DNA from: CALSMU01 sp965230225
GTDB taxonomy: Bacteria > Bacteroidota > Bacteroidia > Flavobacteriales_D > Parvicellaceae
DNA: 64,000 nucleotides
Assembly (NCBI GenBank): GCA_965230225.1
Contig: CBDDKM010000006.1
Coordinates: 248,001 to 312,000, forward strand
Direction of reading: 5' to 3'
The position numbers were made by a program, and so were the translations under genes. Below are positions 42,539 through 51,300 of this stretch, piece after piece. The stretch's first letter is position 1. Every line of letters starts with the position of its first letter. The notes under the pieces were generated by a model. It was not told the DNA's origin. It worked only from the letters and a program-made list of their open reading frames with translations, and made no database searches.

Positions 42539-43166
42539 GACTTTCCAGTTCTAATTCCGGCCAAAACATTTGGTGATGCATTCCCATGCTGCTGTTTACC
42601 CATGGAGAGAACACTTCGTGTTTGGCCAAAGTTGTGTTTTTATATCGTATTATTCTGTTGGCATATAATTGCATCAAACAAGCATCATTGTATTTAACAA
42701 TGGATAGTTGTTCTGCACTCTCCAGGTAAGATATACCGGAGTAATGCCAGTGTTGTATTATTTTTTCAAGGACTTCAATTAGGTGGTCTTCCTGATCGAA
42801 AACCTTTAGTTGTCTAATCATTATTGGAATAAATCGAAGGCATAAATCTGCAGACAGAATGATAGGAGGAGTAAGTTCTTGTTTGAATTCGGGGAACAAA
42901 CCTTTCAATTCTGTTTCTTCGTTTTTTCTGTAGAGAATCAGCTGTGCTGCAATGTAAGCCATTTGTGCACCCCATAAAGCGGCTTGTTCATGAAACGGTG
43001 GCTTTTGGTGTGGATAGTTGTTTCCTTCTATATCGTATTGATTACGCAGGTATTCAATCACCAATTCATGTTCACCATCCTTAAATGTTAGAATATTTTC
43101 ATGTAAAATCACTTCTTCCTCCTCTCGAAGGGTTTTGATCATATTAAGAAAACGATTTTCGGACAT
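42531..43166 (-). CDS. Helical first component of the MoxR-vWA ternary system (bpX-type)
   Basis: The 211-residue protein is largely helical (PPFHEQAALWGAQMAYIAAQLILYR, LSADLCLRFIPIMIRQLKVF, DDHL-type turns, HWHYSGISYL). It ends with WVNSSMGMHHQMFWPELELE. It matches no enzyme I know. As the promoter-proximal gene, overlapping the MoxR gene by 8 bases, it corresponds to the helical bpX component of these systems. A good -7 box (TATATTTG, 43203-43196) lies 30 bases upstream. Confidence 0.65.
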   Translation of the reverse strand: MSENRFLNMIKTLREEEEVILHENILTFKDGEHELVIEYLRNQYDIEGNNYPHQKPPFHEQAALWGAQMAYIAAQLILYRKNEETELKGLFPEFKQELTPPIILSADLCLRFIPIMIRQLKVFDQEDHLIEVLEKIIQHWHYSGISYLESAEQLSIVKYNDACLMQLYANRIIRYKNTTLAKHEVFSPWVNSSMGMHHQMFWPELELESHE

Positions 43167-43195
43167 GTTAGGGTTGTTAGCTTTTAGGTCGTAAA

Positions 43196-43203
43196 CAAAT
43201 ATA
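43196..43203 (-). promoter_or_regulatory. -7 element (TATATTTG) of the MoxR ternary operon
   Basis: A perfect TAnnTTTG on the minus strand without a TTG at -33, which suggests activator dependence. The paired CCCA-type palindromes lie 80-110 bases upstream. Confidence 0.5.
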
Positions 43204-43278
43204 CAGTTTTAGCTTCCCCAGATTAAAAACTCTTCTTAAGATATGTTAAACGCACCAATAAATAGGATTATCGTTCAC

Positions 43279-43310
43279 TCCCAAAATGGGACTCAACCCC
43301 CAAATTGGGA
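43279..43310. promoter_or_regulatory. Paired palindromes TCCCAAAATGGGA and CCCAAATTGGG
   Basis: Cores at 43280-43290 and 43299-43309 have centres 19 bases apart, about two helical turns. The same core occurs twice at 32583-32644. They lie between the divergent MoxR operon and a small secreted protein gene. Confidence 0.55.
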
Positions 43311-43311
43311 T

Positions 43312-43340
43312 GGTTTTGAAGTTTGGCATTCTTCAAAACC
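43312..43340. repeat. Perfect 10-base inverted repeat GGTTTTGAAG / CTTCAAAACC
   Basis: The two arms are separated by nine bases (TTTGGCATT) and follow the CCCA-type palindromes directly. A related but less symmetric sequence (TGTTTGAGTGCTGGCAT, 32654-32670) follows the other pair of palindromes. Confidence 0.6.
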
Positions 43341-43413
43341 TCCATAAACAAAGGGAAGTTGATTTTAGGTTCAGGTTTTGGAATAGACAGATTGAAAATT
43401 AAAATCCACAACT

Positions 43414-43797
43414 ATGAGAACTATATTCGCTGCCTTCATCCTAATGTTTATTGCTTCATCTGCTCAATCGCAAATTGTACTTCAGTTAAAACTTACCGGG
43501 TTAGAAGACATGGAGGGGAAAACCATTAGAATGTGTTACGAGGAAGAATTTGATTGTTCCAAAGTGTCGTTTGCTCAGAAAAAACAAGATTTTGAATTGG
43601 AGAATGGAAGTGTGTACTGGGTGTGTTTGTATGACGAAAATGATGTAGAAATGAAACACCTGAAAATTTCTACCCATGGAGTGAAAGCTAAAGATAAGCA
43701 CTTGTTAAAAGTACAGTTCGATTGTCGTTCTGAAGACAATCAGGCTGGGGCATTGGTGTATCATCGATCCAATGGGAAATTTATGGTAAAGCGCTAA
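43414..43797 (+). CDS. Small secreted protein of unknown function
   Basis: A signal peptide (1-20, AQSQ) is followed by about 105 residues of beta-rich sequence: IVLQLKLTGLEDMEGKTIRM, CYEEEFDCSK and SVYWVCLYDENDVEMKHLKI. There are four cysteines. No family is recognised. It is divergent from the MoxR operon, and the paired palindromes lie in the shared intergenic region. Confidence 0.65.
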   Translation: MRTIFAAFILMFIASSAQSQIVLQLKLTGLEDMEGKTIRMCYEEEFDCSKVSFAQKKQDFELENGSVYWVCLYDENDVEMKHLKISTHGVKAKDKHLLKVQFDCRSEDNQAGALVYHRSNGKFMVKR

Positions 43798-43821
43798 ACA
43801 ACCAAATACATATATGAAAGG

Positions 43822-43848
43822 AAAAGAGGGGGAGACTCCTCTTTTTTA
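43822..43848. terminator. Bidirectional terminator between convergent genes
   Basis: AAAAGAGG pairs with CCTCTTTT around a short loop, with A- and T-runs on both sides. It overlaps the stop of the minus-strand STAS-like gene. Confidence 0.8.
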
Positions 43849-44226
43849 TATAGACTTTAACCAATTCAGAGCTTCATCAAAAGACTTAAATACTCTTAAT
43901 GGATGGTTTTGTCTTCTGAATTTACCGTAGAATTTAAACAAAATTCTTTGAGGAAGAGAGTAGAGGACCAAAGCTTCTGCAACTGCTGGGATTTTGTTTT
44001 CCTGAGCATATTCTCTGGCCTCTGTAGTAACAGTAGCATGCCTTCCCATTTCGACTAGCACTTTTACCGTTTTCCCTTCTGTTAGCTCTAGGTATGAATT
44101 ATACCCTTCTTTGAAGTCTTCCACATCAGAGTATGTATCCTCATGATACTTGATGTAAAAAATATCGTCTGCCAGCATTTCTGCTACAGAATTCTTGTTT
44201 TGAATGATGGGATTTGTGCAAGTCAC
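43846..44226 (-). CDS. STAS/SpoIIAA-like small protein (paralogue of 34185-34565)
   Basis: The 126 residues share AREYAQENKIPAVAEALVLYSLPQRILFKFYGKF and FKSFDEALNWLKS with the paralogue. A Thr-containing turn (HATVTTEARE) sits where STAS proteins carry the phosphorylated residue. The divergent N-terminal half suggests a different partner. Function unknown. Confidence 0.65.
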   Translation of the reverse strand: MTCTNPIIQNKNSVAEMLADDIFYIKYHEDTYSDVEDFKEGYNSYLELTEGKTVKVLVEMGRHATVTTEAREYAQENKIPAVAEALVLYSLPQRILFKFYGKFRRQNHPLRVFKSFDEALNWLKSI

Positions 44227-44266
44227 AAAATAAAAATAAGCGATTGCTATGGAATAATCGTCACAA

Positions 44267-44518
44267 TTATGCCATTAAATAATTGCTCATTTTTACAATA
44301 AGGGCATCTTTTAAGTCTTGAAACTCAGCTTTATTAATTTGATGATCAACCTCATCAGCTACCAATTGCATGAACTTCTCGTATAAAATTTCAGACTGTT
44401 TATCGTTCTTTAGAATGATTTGTTTGATCACACTTTTATCAAGAGTATTGATCAGGTCTTTGTACTTGTATATTTCGTCTAATTCAAAAATTCGGGCTCT
44501 ATGATCAATTGTATCCAT
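44267..44518 (-). CDS. Small cytoplasmic helical protein, hypothetical
   Basis: The 83 residues are strongly helical and charged (IFELDEIYKYKDLINTLDKS, KFMQLVADEVDHQINKAEF). Codon use is normal for the region and the gene stands alone between two others. There is no motif. It could be a small regulator, but there is no evidence of role. Confidence 0.5.
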   Translation of the reverse strand: MDTIDHRARIFELDEIYKYKDLINTLDKSVIKQIILKNDKQSEILYEKFMQLVADEVDHQINKAEFQDLKDALIVKMSNYLMA

Positions 44519-44643
44519 AATATATGTTGCTTGTTGAATCCAAAATTAGTAGATATCCACAATGAAGTTTATGAGTATTGTCATATTAGAACAAAACATT
44601 CGCGATAATCCTAATTCAGTGTAATGAACGTTATTGAAGCTTG

Positions 44644-44673
44644 TTTGTAATCCATTTAAGAAATGTACCTTTA
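44644..44673 (+). promoter_or_regulatory. Promoter of the 44695 gene
   Basis: TTTG at 44644-44647, 18 bases, TACCTTTA at 44666-44673 (7 of 8). A transcript would start about 15 bases before the ATG. Confidence 0.5.
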
Positions 44674-44694
44674 ATCCAACTCACATACTCACCA

Positions 44695-45549
44695 ATGAAG
44701 AATCTGTATTTCACCTTAATATTGCTTATCCCCTTTACTTACAATGCTCAAAAACTTAACTATTCTACAGAATTGCATCAAAATGGTAAAAAAGTAAAGT
44801 TTAATAAAGGAGAAGCTACCATCACCAAAGAACCATTTGCTTTGGTGTTTAAGTTTAAAGCGGAGCAAGAGTGGCTGCTAATTGCTGGCAGCAATGACAG
44901 GTTAAAACAATTAAATCAAAAAGATCAACAGGTTATTGAAAAAACCATTGGTAAAGCACACTTTGGGGGAGCATCCGGATATTTTAACGAAAGCAAATCC
45001 ATCCATGCCCATAACGAAGAAGTATATACCGGGATAGAGTATAAAGACAAGCAGCATCACTCGTTCGATACCATATACAAAAAAGGAAAGTGGACGTACG
45101 GAGTAAGAACCATCGAAAAATTGTCTACACCAGAAGAAGCCGTGTTGGTAGAAGATTGGCCAACCAATGAACTATATATAGCTTATTCTGGAGTAGTGTA
45201 TAAACAAGATGGAAGAACCATTTACGATGGTAATGTAATTAAGCTTAACCTGGAAAAAGCAGAGTTGGATAACCCGTTGGATGTTAGAGGGAAAACTTAT
45301 GTAGAGATGGGAGAGGTAGAACATGTTGAAGGATGTGAGGGGTGTGGTAATCTGGCTGAGTTTAATTTCTTAAGCAATGGTAAACAGGTAGATTTTCTAC
45401 TTTCCGGATCGGATACAGGATCATTTGGTGACTACCAACAAAAAGGAAATCAAATTACCATAGGTAAAGAGCACTCGTTTACAGTTTCTGATGATGGATA
45501 TTCCATTGTGAATAATGATGGAGGGTATACCTATTATTTGAAGAAATAG
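44695..45549 (+). CDS. Secreted protein of unknown function
   Basis: The ATG at 44695 opens a signal peptide (MKNLYFTLILLIPFTYNAQ). The ATG at 44641 overlaps the promoter. The mature 265 residues are beta-rich (HQNGKKVKFNKGEATITKEPFALVFKF; GNVIKLNLEKAELDNPLDV) with a CEGCGNLAEF motif at about 235-245. No known family is evident, and no sorting domain, so it is likely periplasmic. Confidence 0.7.
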   Translation: MKNLYFTLILLIPFTYNAQKLNYSTELHQNGKKVKFNKGEATITKEPFALVFKFKAEQEWLLIAGSNDRLKQLNQKDQQVIEKTIGKAHFGGASGYFNESKSIHAHNEEVYTGIEYKDKQHHSFDTIYKKGKWTYGVRTIEKLSTPEEAVLVEDWPTNELYIAYSGVVYKQDGRTIYDGNVIKLNLEKAELDNPLDVRGKTYVEMGEVEHVEGCEGCGNLAEFNFLSNGKQVDFLLSGSDTGSFGDYQQKGNQITIGKEHSFTVSDDGYSIVNNDGGYTYYLKK

Positions 45550-45600
45550 CTTGTATATTTTATAGGTGTAACTTTTTGCTGAGGTGTTTGTTCTACAAAT

Positions 45601-46329
45601 ATGAACCTAATACCTAGTCATATAAAGCTTTTCATTCTATTGTTAGTTTTTCCACTGTTAGGATACTCTACCACTTGGCATACGGTGTCTAACGGTTACT
45701 GGGGAAACGGAAACACCTGGAGTGGGTCTGGAATACCAGATTATCATACGGAAGATACCATCATTATTTCACATCCTGTTTTTCTGGATAATAATCTGGT
45801 TTTGTTTAACCAGGCATTTTTGCAAATAGAAGAGGATGGAGGGTTGTGTGGTCATCAGCGATTAGATGTGTTACACAATGCTCACCTGCAAAAGTTTGGA
45901 ATACTTGAACTGGATACATTGAATCTACAGGATAGTGCAGTTGTGGAGTTGTTGGCTCCTGGTAGTACCGTGTTAACATTAGGGGCTGTGATTTCAGGGG
46001 CAAGTTACATGACTTCTTCCAGCCCTATGTCAGTAGGTCCCTGGTTCGATTGTATCATGCCCGAATATGGTTTTATGGATATCCACAATTATGATGAAGT
46101 AAAAATAAATGTGTACCCTAATCCTGCATCTGAAAAGCTATTTATTGAGTTAGTTGGAGACTCTAAAGGTGAAGTTAGTTTGCTGGATATCCATGGGAAA
46201 TTGATCTATAAAAGCTATGTTGAGGCTAAAAAAGCGGTAATCGATTTATCTCCTTTTGAGAAAGGGGTTTATTTTGTTTGGATTAAAAGTGCTATGGCTA
46301 TCTCAAATAGAAAAATTGTAGTTCAGTAG
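45601..46329 (+). CDS. Small T9SS cargo protein with type A sorting domain
   Basis: A signal peptide (1-23) is followed by a compact beta-helix-like domain (about 25-150) with WGNGNTWSGSGIPDYHTEDTI, common at the start of Bacteroidota surface proteins. A type A sorting domain ends the protein (about 168-242: VYPNPASEKLFIELV, LLDIHGKLIYKS, FEKGVYFVWI, RKIVVQ). It probably reaches the cell surface. Cargo function unknown. Confidence 0.8.
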   Translation: MNLIPSHIKLFILLLVFPLLGYSTTWHTVSNGYWGNGNTWSGSGIPDYHTEDTIIISHPVFLDNNLVLFNQAFLQIEEDGGLCGHQRLDVLHNAHLQKFGILELDTLNLQDSAVVELLAPGSTVLTLGAVISGASYMTSSSPMSVGPWFDCIMPEYGFMDIHNYDEVKINVYPNPASEKLFIELVGDSKGEVSLLDIHGKLIYKSYVEAKKAVIDLSPFEKGVYFVWIKSAMAISNRKIVVQ

Positions 46330-46342
46330 TATTTCTTCTTTT

Positions 46343-46426
46343 GAAATAAAATTTCTTCAAATTATGCCCATTGTTCAAAAACGTCGGATATATAGGGTTT
46401 TTGCCTTGTTTTTGAAATAATATTTC
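46343..46426 (+). promoter_or_regulatory. Two GAAATAAxATTTC palindromes with 71-base spacing
   Basis: GAAATAAAATTTC (46343-46355) and GAAATAATATTTC (46414-46426) have centres 71 bases apart. GGTAGGGT follows at 46455-46462. The same arrangement recurs at 55971-56081. They precede the candidate RNA at 46500-46690 and the gene at 46831. Confidence 0.6.
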
Positions 46427-46499
46427 GCTAATAAATTATTTTTTTCTAAAAAATGGTAGGGTTTTTTCTTGCTAGGTTGTTCTATATACAACAACGCAT

Positions 46500-46690
46500 C
46501 TGCAGAAATAATGTTTTAGTGAAGATGTTTGGTGAAAGCGGTGAAAACCGACCATGACACTCGCTTGTTAACTTACATTACATGCATTGCTCTTTAAGAA
46601 CAATATTTAAGTCAGTTGAATGTGGGTTCGAAAACGACTTAAATCAAAGCCTTTCCTGTATGGGTAGTTATACGAAGGAAAGGCTTTTTC
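46500..46690 (+). ncRNA. Candidate structured RNA ending in a strong terminator
   Basis: No ORF is present. A GNRA-type hairpin CGGT-GAAA-ACCG lies at 46539-46550. ATTTAAGTC (46605-46613) pairs with GACTTAAAT (46636-46644). One base later a 12-base-pair terminator begins (AAAGCCTTTCCT with AGGAAAGGCTTT, 46646-46687). It could be a free small RNA or an attenuator for the gene that starts at 46831. It matches no RNA class that I recognise. Confidence 0.45.
46646..46690 (+). terminator. Strong terminator ahead of the LamG protein gene
   Basis: A 12-base-pair stem with an inner GTAT/ATAC extension is followed by TTTTTC. It lies 140 bases upstream of the ATG at 46831, with no coding gene between it and 46329. 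Confidence 0.85.
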
Positions 46691-46830
46691 TTTGCTTCAT
46701 CTTTAACGTTTTTGCTGATTTATAGCTGCTTATGTCAATAGTTAAGCTATTGTTAAGGCGTTGTAATTGCATTAGCAATAGCAATGGTTGTGTTTTGTGG
46801 TAATTAACTAAATCAATTACTATATAAATT

Positions 46831-48216
46831 ATGAAACACGTTATTCTACTGTTTGCATTTGGGTGTTTTCTAAAAGGAACCACTCAAACGTATAACCAAA
46901 ACTATGGAAGGGTAGTAACCATCCAATCCAGCCAGGTAAATAGCCTGGTACCACTGAATGATTTTCCAGTATTAATGCATTTTAGCGATCCGGCATTAAA
47001 AAGCGTAGCCAATGGAGGTAATGTAGCAAGTGATAGTGGAGATGATATTATTTTCATTGAAACAGATTGCAGCACTCAACTGGATCATCAGATTCAGAAA
47101 TATGACCCAGCTACAGGAGAGGTTGTAGCCTGGATTAAAGTCAACACTCTGGATAACGCAACAGATACAGATGTTTATTTGTTGTATGGAGATTCCACTG
47201 CAGTCAATTCGGAAACAGATCAGGTATGGAGTAACGGATATACTAATGTATATCATTTAGATGCCGAAGTAGATACAACGGATGTAACAGCTAATGGGTA
47301 CGATGGTACAAATTACGGAACCACCAATGATCCAAACGCCAAGGTGTTAGGAGGTAGATACTTTGATAGTGAAAATGACTACATCGAAGTAAGTACGGCT
47401 GGGATGTCTACTACTGATGGGACTGTATCTGCCTGGGTAAGACCGGATGATCTTGCAGGGTTCACTAACTGGGAGCAGTATATTTTCGGACATACTACTC
47501 AGCCAGCATGGAGTGATAGAATTCAGTTGTATTTTAACCAGCCATCTCCTTCAGGAAGTTTGAATCTTGGGTTTGGAGATGCTCATTTATTAAATACAGG
47601 TATCACAACATTTGCAGATAGTGCCTGGAAATATGTAACACTTACATGGTCCAAGCACCAGGTAATGGTAGCTGAAGTTTATGTGGATGGAGTTCTAATG
47701 AGTACGGATACAGTGAATAACTTCAATACCTTCCATCCAACAGCAGATATTGGAAATAATGGAGAAATTGCCACTTCAACAGCATCGCATGGTCAAGGGT
47801 TCTATGGTATTATTGACGAGTTTCAAATATCCAATGTAGGAAGAAAAGTAAATTGGATTTCGACGTGTTTCAATAACCAAAATGATCCGGGAGCTTTTTC
47901 AGTTCTAGGTGCCCAAGTTACTTACGCAGATCTATGTGCAAATGGGGTTCTGGAGTTGCAAAATCAGAATTTGTTCAATATTTACCCGGTTCCTGCAAAA
48001 GACTTCTTTACTATTGAGCTTAAACACCCAGAAAATGGAGAGTTGACTGTTTCATTAACTGATGTTAATGGTAAAATAGTACAGAATGAACTTTTTAATG
48101 TAACTAAAGATCAAATGTCTGTACAGGTATCTGTGGCTAATTTGCAGGCAGGAGTATATGTCTTAAAACTAAACCAAAACAATAAAGTAGAAGTTAGCAC
48201 ATTCATAGTTAAGTAG
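46831..48216 (+). CDS. T9SS cargo: DUF2341 plus LamG/concanavalin-like domain and type A sorting domain
   Basis: A signal peptide (1-19) is followed by a DUF2341-type domain (about 25-135: FPVLMHFSDPALKSVANGGNVASDSGDDIIF, VNTLDNATDTDVYLLYGD). A LamG-like jelly roll comes next (about 140-350: NVYHLDAEVDTTDVTANGYDG, FDSENDYIEVSTAGM, GTVSAWVRPDD). A type A sorting domain follows (about 385-461: IYPVPAKDFFTIEL, AGVYVLKL, STFIVK). Such proteins are often surface adhesins or glycan binders. The preceding candidate RNA or attenuator may control it. Confidence 0.82.
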   Translation: MKHVILLFAFGCFLKGTTQTYNQNYGRVVTIQSSQVNSLVPLNDFPVLMHFSDPALKSVANGGNVASDSGDDIIFIETDCSTQLDHQIQKYDPATGEVVAWIKVNTLDNATDTDVYLLYGDSTAVNSETDQVWSNGYTNVYHLDAEVDTTDVTANGYDGTNYGTTNDPNAKVLGGRYFDSENDYIEVSTAGMSTTDGTVSAWVRPDDLAGFTNWEQYIFGHTTQPAWSDRIQLYFNQPSPSGSLNLGFGDAHLLNTGITTFADSAWKYVTLTWSKHQVMVAEVYVDGVLMSTDTVNNFNTFHPTADIGNNGEIATSTASHGQGFYGIIDEFQISNVGRKVNWISTCFNNQNDPGAFSVLGAQVTYADLCANGVLELQNQNLFNIYPVPAKDFFTIELKHPENGELTVSLTDVNGKIVQNELFNVTKDQMSVQVSVANLQAGVYVLKLNQNNKVEVSTFIVK

Positions 48217-48242
48217 TTTAGTATAGCTAACTTTTGATTAAT

Positions 48243-48274
48243 AAAGCGCCCCTGGAAATGGAGGCGCTTTTTTT
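48243..48274 (+). terminator. Terminator of the LamG protein gene
   Basis: AAAGCGCC pairs with GGCGCTTT around a 12-base loop, followed by TTTTTTT. Confidence 0.85.
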
Positions 48275-48293
48275 AGTGCTATACTTGTGGAAA

Positions 48294-48327
48294 GAAAAAA
48301 GCGCCATGGTAACATGACGCTTTTATT
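48294..48327 (-). terminator. Terminator of the PL8 lyase gene
   Basis: AAAAGCGCCATG pairs with CATGACGCTTTT (one mismatch) around GTAA. The T-run in the minus direction follows the minus-strand lyase. Confidence 0.75.
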
Positions 48328-48343
48328 GTTAAGTAACTAAAGG

Positions 48344-51300
48344 TTATTGTTTGATTATTGTGTAGTAGTTATTGTTATGAGAAATCAAATAACTTCCTCT
48401 AGCTTCTTTTTCCAAATTAACTGTGATCGTTTTTAAGTTATTTGGTTCAATTGTTTTAATAATTTGTCCAATCATATTGTATATAGTTATATCATTTGTA
48501 ATTGGAGAATTACTGGAAATAGTAATAAGATCAGTTGTAACAGAAGGGTAGATGTTGATTGCTGTGGCAGCCATGTCTACTATATTACTCAGGGTTACCT
48601 GAATACAATCTGTTGTATCTGTGCACCCCTGATTTGTAATAACGCAAGCATAAGTTCCATTAACACCAGGAGAGTAGCTTGTGCCTGTTTGACTACTGAT
48701 ACTTGTATTTGTAGTACAATCAATCCATTGGAATGTTCCCTGTTGGTTATTAATACTCAAAGTATTCCCGGTTAAGCTAATGGTAGTATCCAATTGAAAC
48801 TGAGTTACCTCCACTGTATCAGTATTCATGCAGCCATTCCCATCGGTTCCTGTAACTACATAGCTAGAAGTTCCGGTGGGGGCGTTAAAAGGAACACCAT
48901 CTGTAACACCACCAGACCAGGTGTAACTTACAGCTCCAGAGCCCGATAGTGTAGTTTGCTGTCCTAAACAATTAAATACATCAGGGCCAGCGCTAACTAT
49001 TGGATTGTTCCAAATAGTCACATTAACTGTAACAATACTGTCGCATCCGGCAGCATTAATAAGAGTATCGGAGTAAATTCCACTGGATGTATAAGTTTGT
49101 CCATTGTAGGTGTAGTTATCGCAATTGGAGGAAGTAACAAATCCGTATGTAGTTAAGCACCCTTGTCCGGAACTTGGTTCTAATACTACATCTGATGGAA
49201 GTCCATCCTGTACCTGAAAACTGATGGAAGTTTCGTTATTGCCAACATTATTAATGCTTACTCCTACAGAAGATGATAGAATACTCCACTCATTGGATAG
49301 TGTTAAAGTAATGGTAGTGGTTTCACTAAGTAGGGAAGAAGGGTTAAATATAATATTGGGGTCACAAACGCTTAGATGTAAATTGCTTCCTACTAGTTGT
49401 TCCATAGCAAGGCAAGTTGTACTAAAGGTATTTATATAGCCTGGGCTGGAGGTACTTCCAGTTGGGTTAAAACAAACGTATCCAATTATATCATTCTGTA
49501 AATTCTGAACAATGTGTGCATCATTGTTGTGCTGATGAACCTGATATAGATTTCCAGGATTCATGGAACTCATGGAAGCAGAATTGGTTTCAGGTATGAT
49601 CATGTATTCGTAACTGGCGTTATTGGGTGCAGTTCCATGATCAATCCATGCACTGGCATAAGTACCTGTTCCATTACCACTGCCAGTTTCGTATGGGGTA
49701 GTCTGGCTGGTCCTTAGTAGTTCTATATCGTCTCCACTTTGGATGTAATATCCATTTCCATAATGGTCCAATATCCAATTAGAATTATTTCCTGAATATT
49801 GATTGGAATAATTGGTAGAGCTAATGTTGCTTCCGTTAATTATAGTTACATCTGAACTGCTACCAAAACTTCCTTGAAATAGGTTGGTGGCAGTTGAACT
49901 AGAAGAGTTGTCATTATTAATATCAGATCCAAGGCAAATTAATTTTCCGTCAAAGCAGAATACCGATTTTTTAAAGGTGAAACTACTGTCGTGGTAAGTT
50001 CCATTATTGGGTTGCATTTGCTGAAAATCCATTCCGAATACTCCATATTGACCTTCGGTTTTGTCCAAATGGTAAACTGTGGCAGGTGTATTAAATCTCA
50101 AAGCTCCGGCAAATGAAGAGTTGGTTTTTTCATCCATCCTTCCGGATTCTGCTAATAATTCGCTCCATGGGAGGTGAATTGTGGTCGTGCCAGGAACTTT
50201 ATTCCAATCCCAACCATCTTCCGAACATCCACTAGCTGCAATTCCCGCATCATACAAGATTTCTATCGCCCCATAACTTTGATATCTGCCATATCTATTG
50301 GCGCTACTGTATATTTCTGTGCCGTAGAAATTATTGTTAAACCCTTTAATGTTGGCTACCCAATCGTTATTTCTGTACACTCCCATGGGCATGTAATTAA
50401 ATTGCCAAAATCCATTTGGTAAAGGTTCTGCCGGGATGTTGTTTACATTCTGGTTGTACATCTTATTGTAAATTGCAATAACCGCCTGATTGGCCATTCC
50501 AAGTCCCCCGTATTGCAAACCATGATGTATAGGCGGAAAGCTAAATGGATTTCTTCCACTTAAGCTTATAGGTATATCTACACCGCCCATTGTTAATCGA
50601 GTGGTTTTTAGAGATTTTTCAGCATGGGTTAATGTAGTGCTGTTTGGAAGGTAAGTAGGAGAGTTACGCAATAGATAAAGGCATTTTCCCACATTGTTTA
50701 ATGCCGGATGCGAATAACCGGGGTAGTGAATACTGTGATGAAATGCTGAGTGATCTGGTTTAAAACCTTGAACTTTCATTCCTCTTGGTTGATACCAATG
50801 CTGTAAGTAGGCTTTGAACCCTTTGAGGTATTGTATTTTTTCTGCATCAGTTGGAAGGTAAAGGATTGCTCCTAATTTTTGAATAGAGCGAGTGTTGCCT
50901 TCATCCATGTTACCATATTCTGCTGTTAATTCCCAAATAGATTCCATTGCCGAATACCACTCAACCATGTCTCTTGCTTCCTCCCATAAGCCTTCGGTTA
51001 TCAGTTCATCTTTCATTAGGTGGATGGCGTGGGGTAAGTTTCTAAAGCCATATCCAATGTGATGAATAGTTTCAACCATACTACCACTGGCATAACCCTG
51101 ATCCAAAAAGTACCTAACCGACCAAATAAACTGTTGTAATCTGGTGGCAGTTGGGTTGTGTTTATAATCTTTGGCTAATACCCAAATATATTTGTCTACA
51201 GCAGCAATGGTTTCTGAAGAGCTATAATCCAAACCAAAAAGCGGTTTGCCTTTTATTATACCACCTGTGTATGTAATGTTTAAGTTGTTGTAATTGTTTA

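Noticed and set aside
46610..46645. tRNA-like T-loop (GGGTTCGAA) suggesting a tRNA or tmRNA
   Set aside because: No acceptor stem, anticodon arm or CCA can be folded around it. The flanking bases form a different long stem.
50174..50422. Plus-strand ORFs inside the PL8 lyase and other large genes
   Set aside because: They have no signal, domain or promoter and lie wholly inside well-supported genes on the other strand.
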